Of a stretch of 64,000 nt of DNA, positions 62,301 through 64,000 are shown in pieces. The stretch lies in contig NC_081153.1 of NCBI RefSeq assembly GCF_958295425.1, forward strand, positions 19,870,720-19,934,719, given 5' to 3'. This stretch comes from Solea solea. Its lineage: Eukaryota > Chordata > Actinopteri > Pleuronectiformes > Soleidae. Each line of letters opens with the position of its first letter. Position 1 is the stretch's first letter. The translations under genes were made by a program, and so were the position numbers. The notes beneath the pieces are model-generated. The model made no database searches and had not been told where the DNA came from. It saw only the letters and a list, made by a program, of their open reading frames with translations.

Positions 62301-62978
62301 TATTCTTTTTTTTTTTTTATACCCAGAATGCTTTTCTGCCCTCCTTCATCTTGTTACCCCCTCTCTCCCCTCCCTCCACATTCGTAGGAGGTTCCAGCAG
62401 TAGGACACAAGGCGCAGCACCTGCAGACAGAGACTCATGCTGCTCTGTTTCCCTGGCAACCCCTTCATTGGGCTTTGCTTGTGCAAACCATTAAGCAATG
62501 CCAGCACTGCATAGACACACACACACAGCTGCACACATATTTTTGTGCACACACACAGTAAAGCGCCCCCACACAACCACCTTTTAAGTGTTTCCGGCTG
62601 CCCAATGTTCCCTTCTTTTTTAATTTAAGCAGTTTTTCCAAAGCTTTTTTTAGTTACTTTTTCTAACCTTTAACTCCAGCAGCTGAACTTGCATCACATT
62701 TTCCCTGCCACCATAAAAATAAAAAAAACACGGACCCCCTGGGAATGAACAGCCTCAGTCTAACAGAGGCAGGTTTGTTGGGGTATTTCTCTGCAGATGA
62801 CATACAGTGTATGCTCAGTGTGCACAGAAGCTCGCCGCCCCCTCCGTGTGTCATGAGCACATCTCGGAACAATGTGACATCCAGTCGTGGCGTCGGTTCT
62901 GTTTTACCTCTGCGATGGAGAATTTCTTCCCCTTGCTCTGGGTCTCTGCGCTGACGTTAGCAGAGGCAAATCATGTTG

Positions 62979-63004
62979 CCCCCCCCCCCCCCCCCCCCCC
63001 CCCC
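62979..63004. repeat. C26 homopolymer
   Basis: This is an uninterrupted run of 26 C on the plus strand, just upstream of an ACCACC sequence. Assembly length here may be unreliable. Confidence 0.95.
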
Positions 63005-63454
63005 ACCACCGCCCTGTTCTTTCCCCCTGCTCATCATTCCTGCTCCAATGCCAACGCTCACCTTTGTGAGTTGCCAACATCAATGCGGCTCAACTAAGTT
63101 TCCAGGAAGTGGCTCTGCAGGCTGCAGACGCGCACCTGTGGAGGGAGAAGGTGGACGTGTGTGTGTGTGTGTGTGTGTGGAAGACCGTCCCCGTTCGTTA
63201 GATCCAATTTAACTGTGCCTGCCTGAGCCCTTCATTAATCCTCTGGTTTGAAAAGTTTAAGTCCAATCATTTGACTGATTGGGCAGCAGCACTTGTTACT
63301 GACCCCAAAAGCACACACACAAACACTGCTGTAAACAGACAGGTCATCTGTCTTCAGTGGGTTGTACGCACGTATACACACACACGCACACACTCTTCTT
63401 CTTTCCTCAAGGTTTTTAAATGTCGGGAATTTGTGTCCATTCATTGTGTAGATC

Positions 63455-63811
63455 ATCTATGGGGTCAGGCACCAAGATCGTCCGGCTCACAATCTCTGTT
63501 CCAGTTCATCCCAAAGGTGCTGGATGGGGTGAAGGTCAGGTCAGACCAGTTCTTCCACACCAAGCTCGTCAAACCTTGTCTTTATAGTCCTTGCTTTGTG
63601 CACTGGGACACAGTCAGGTCAGAACAGAGAAGGACCTTCCTCAAACTGTGACCACAAAGTCAGAAGCATCGTCCAAAATGTCTTGGTCAGCTGAAGTGTT
63701 AAGATTGTCCTTCATTAGAGGAGATTAGGGGCGTAGCCTAAAGGTCTGGTTGAAGCACCTGGAGTCAATATTTAAAAGGTGTGGCCAATAACTATTGTCT
63801 ATACAGTGTAT
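63455..63811 (-). pseudogene. Tc1/mariner transposase remnant, internally deleted
   Basis: Read on the minus strand, 63715-63463 shows the C-terminal part of a fish Tc1-like transposase: DQDILDD, VHKAR(S)IKT-like and HPIQHLWDELEQRL-like segments, broken by stop codons and frameshifts. Distal to it, 63720-63811 carries terminal-repeat-like sequence ending TGTCTATACAGTGTA. The N-terminal half is missing, so this is a dead, internally deleted copy. Confidence 0.75.
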
Positions 63812-64000
63812 CTGCCTCAGATGTGGACACCTGAGCTATGACAGGTTAAAAAATAAGAGACTGAATTTTACTGCTAATTCTACTTCTTCAAAAATGGTAT
63901 AACCGTGATCTTACTTGGGTCATTTAGATATTTATGTAACATACATCAGCTATGTGAATAGCAAAACATCATAAAGGCGTCCAACAAAGAAGACGAAGGC

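Larger units (their letters stand above)
57590..63454. other. Non-coding stretch at the 5' side of the locus
   Basis: The stretch contains a MITE fragment at 58940-59160, a CTCF-like motif at 59362, a repeat fragment near 61438, a 26-bp C homopolymer (62979-63004) and (GT)n at 63158-63179. No exon is supported; the 153-residue ORF at 58226-58687 has no recognisable domain. Confidence 0.45.

Overview
The window looks like nuclear DNA of a ray-finned fish, probably a percomorph teleost. The evidence is a vertebrate split gene with short introns (91 to 2,693 bp), dense CA/GA microsatellites, and relics of teleost-type SINE, Tc1, hAT, MITE and LINE repeats. I recognise one protein-coding gene: the minus-strand orthologue of HIVEP1 (ZAS-family zinc-finger transcription factor). 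Seven coding exons lie between 28655 and 15363, and all visible splice sites are GT-AG with matching phases. They give 2,660 residues; the extreme N-terminus (about 13 residues in human) is not in the window or was not recognised. HIVEP1 is assigned over HIVEP2/3 by its N-terminal KRKK(V/I)VAEN block, its C-terminal half and its DEDRLVIAT terminus.

Layout. 1-12003: a tandem array of a 38-bp unit, open at the left edge of the window, with several higher-order duplications (offsets about 771, 2,640 and 6,018 bp). Three copies of a 76-nt tRNA-derived sequence sit in it about 2 kb apart, and one complete SINE interrupts it with a 12-bp target-site duplication. 12004-15362: 3' flank and probable 3' UTR of hivep1. 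15363-28655: hivep1 coding exons and introns, with a MITE copy in one intron. 28656-64000: about 35 kb with no convincing exon, either the long first intron(s) or 5' flank. It holds microsatellites, about a dozen decayed transposable elements and several CTCF-like motifs.

The hivep1 product carries two widely separated C2H2 finger pairs (the ZAS domains that bind kappaB-like enhancer DNA), a central CCHC finger, a basic KKKR stretch, serine-rich tracts and an acidic stretch just after the second finger pair. This copy also has an R-interrupted polyglutamine tract near its C-terminus. The most unusual structure is the satellite array with its co-amplified tRNA-like inserts. Many minus-strand ORFs across it are by-products of a repeat period that is not a multiple of three.
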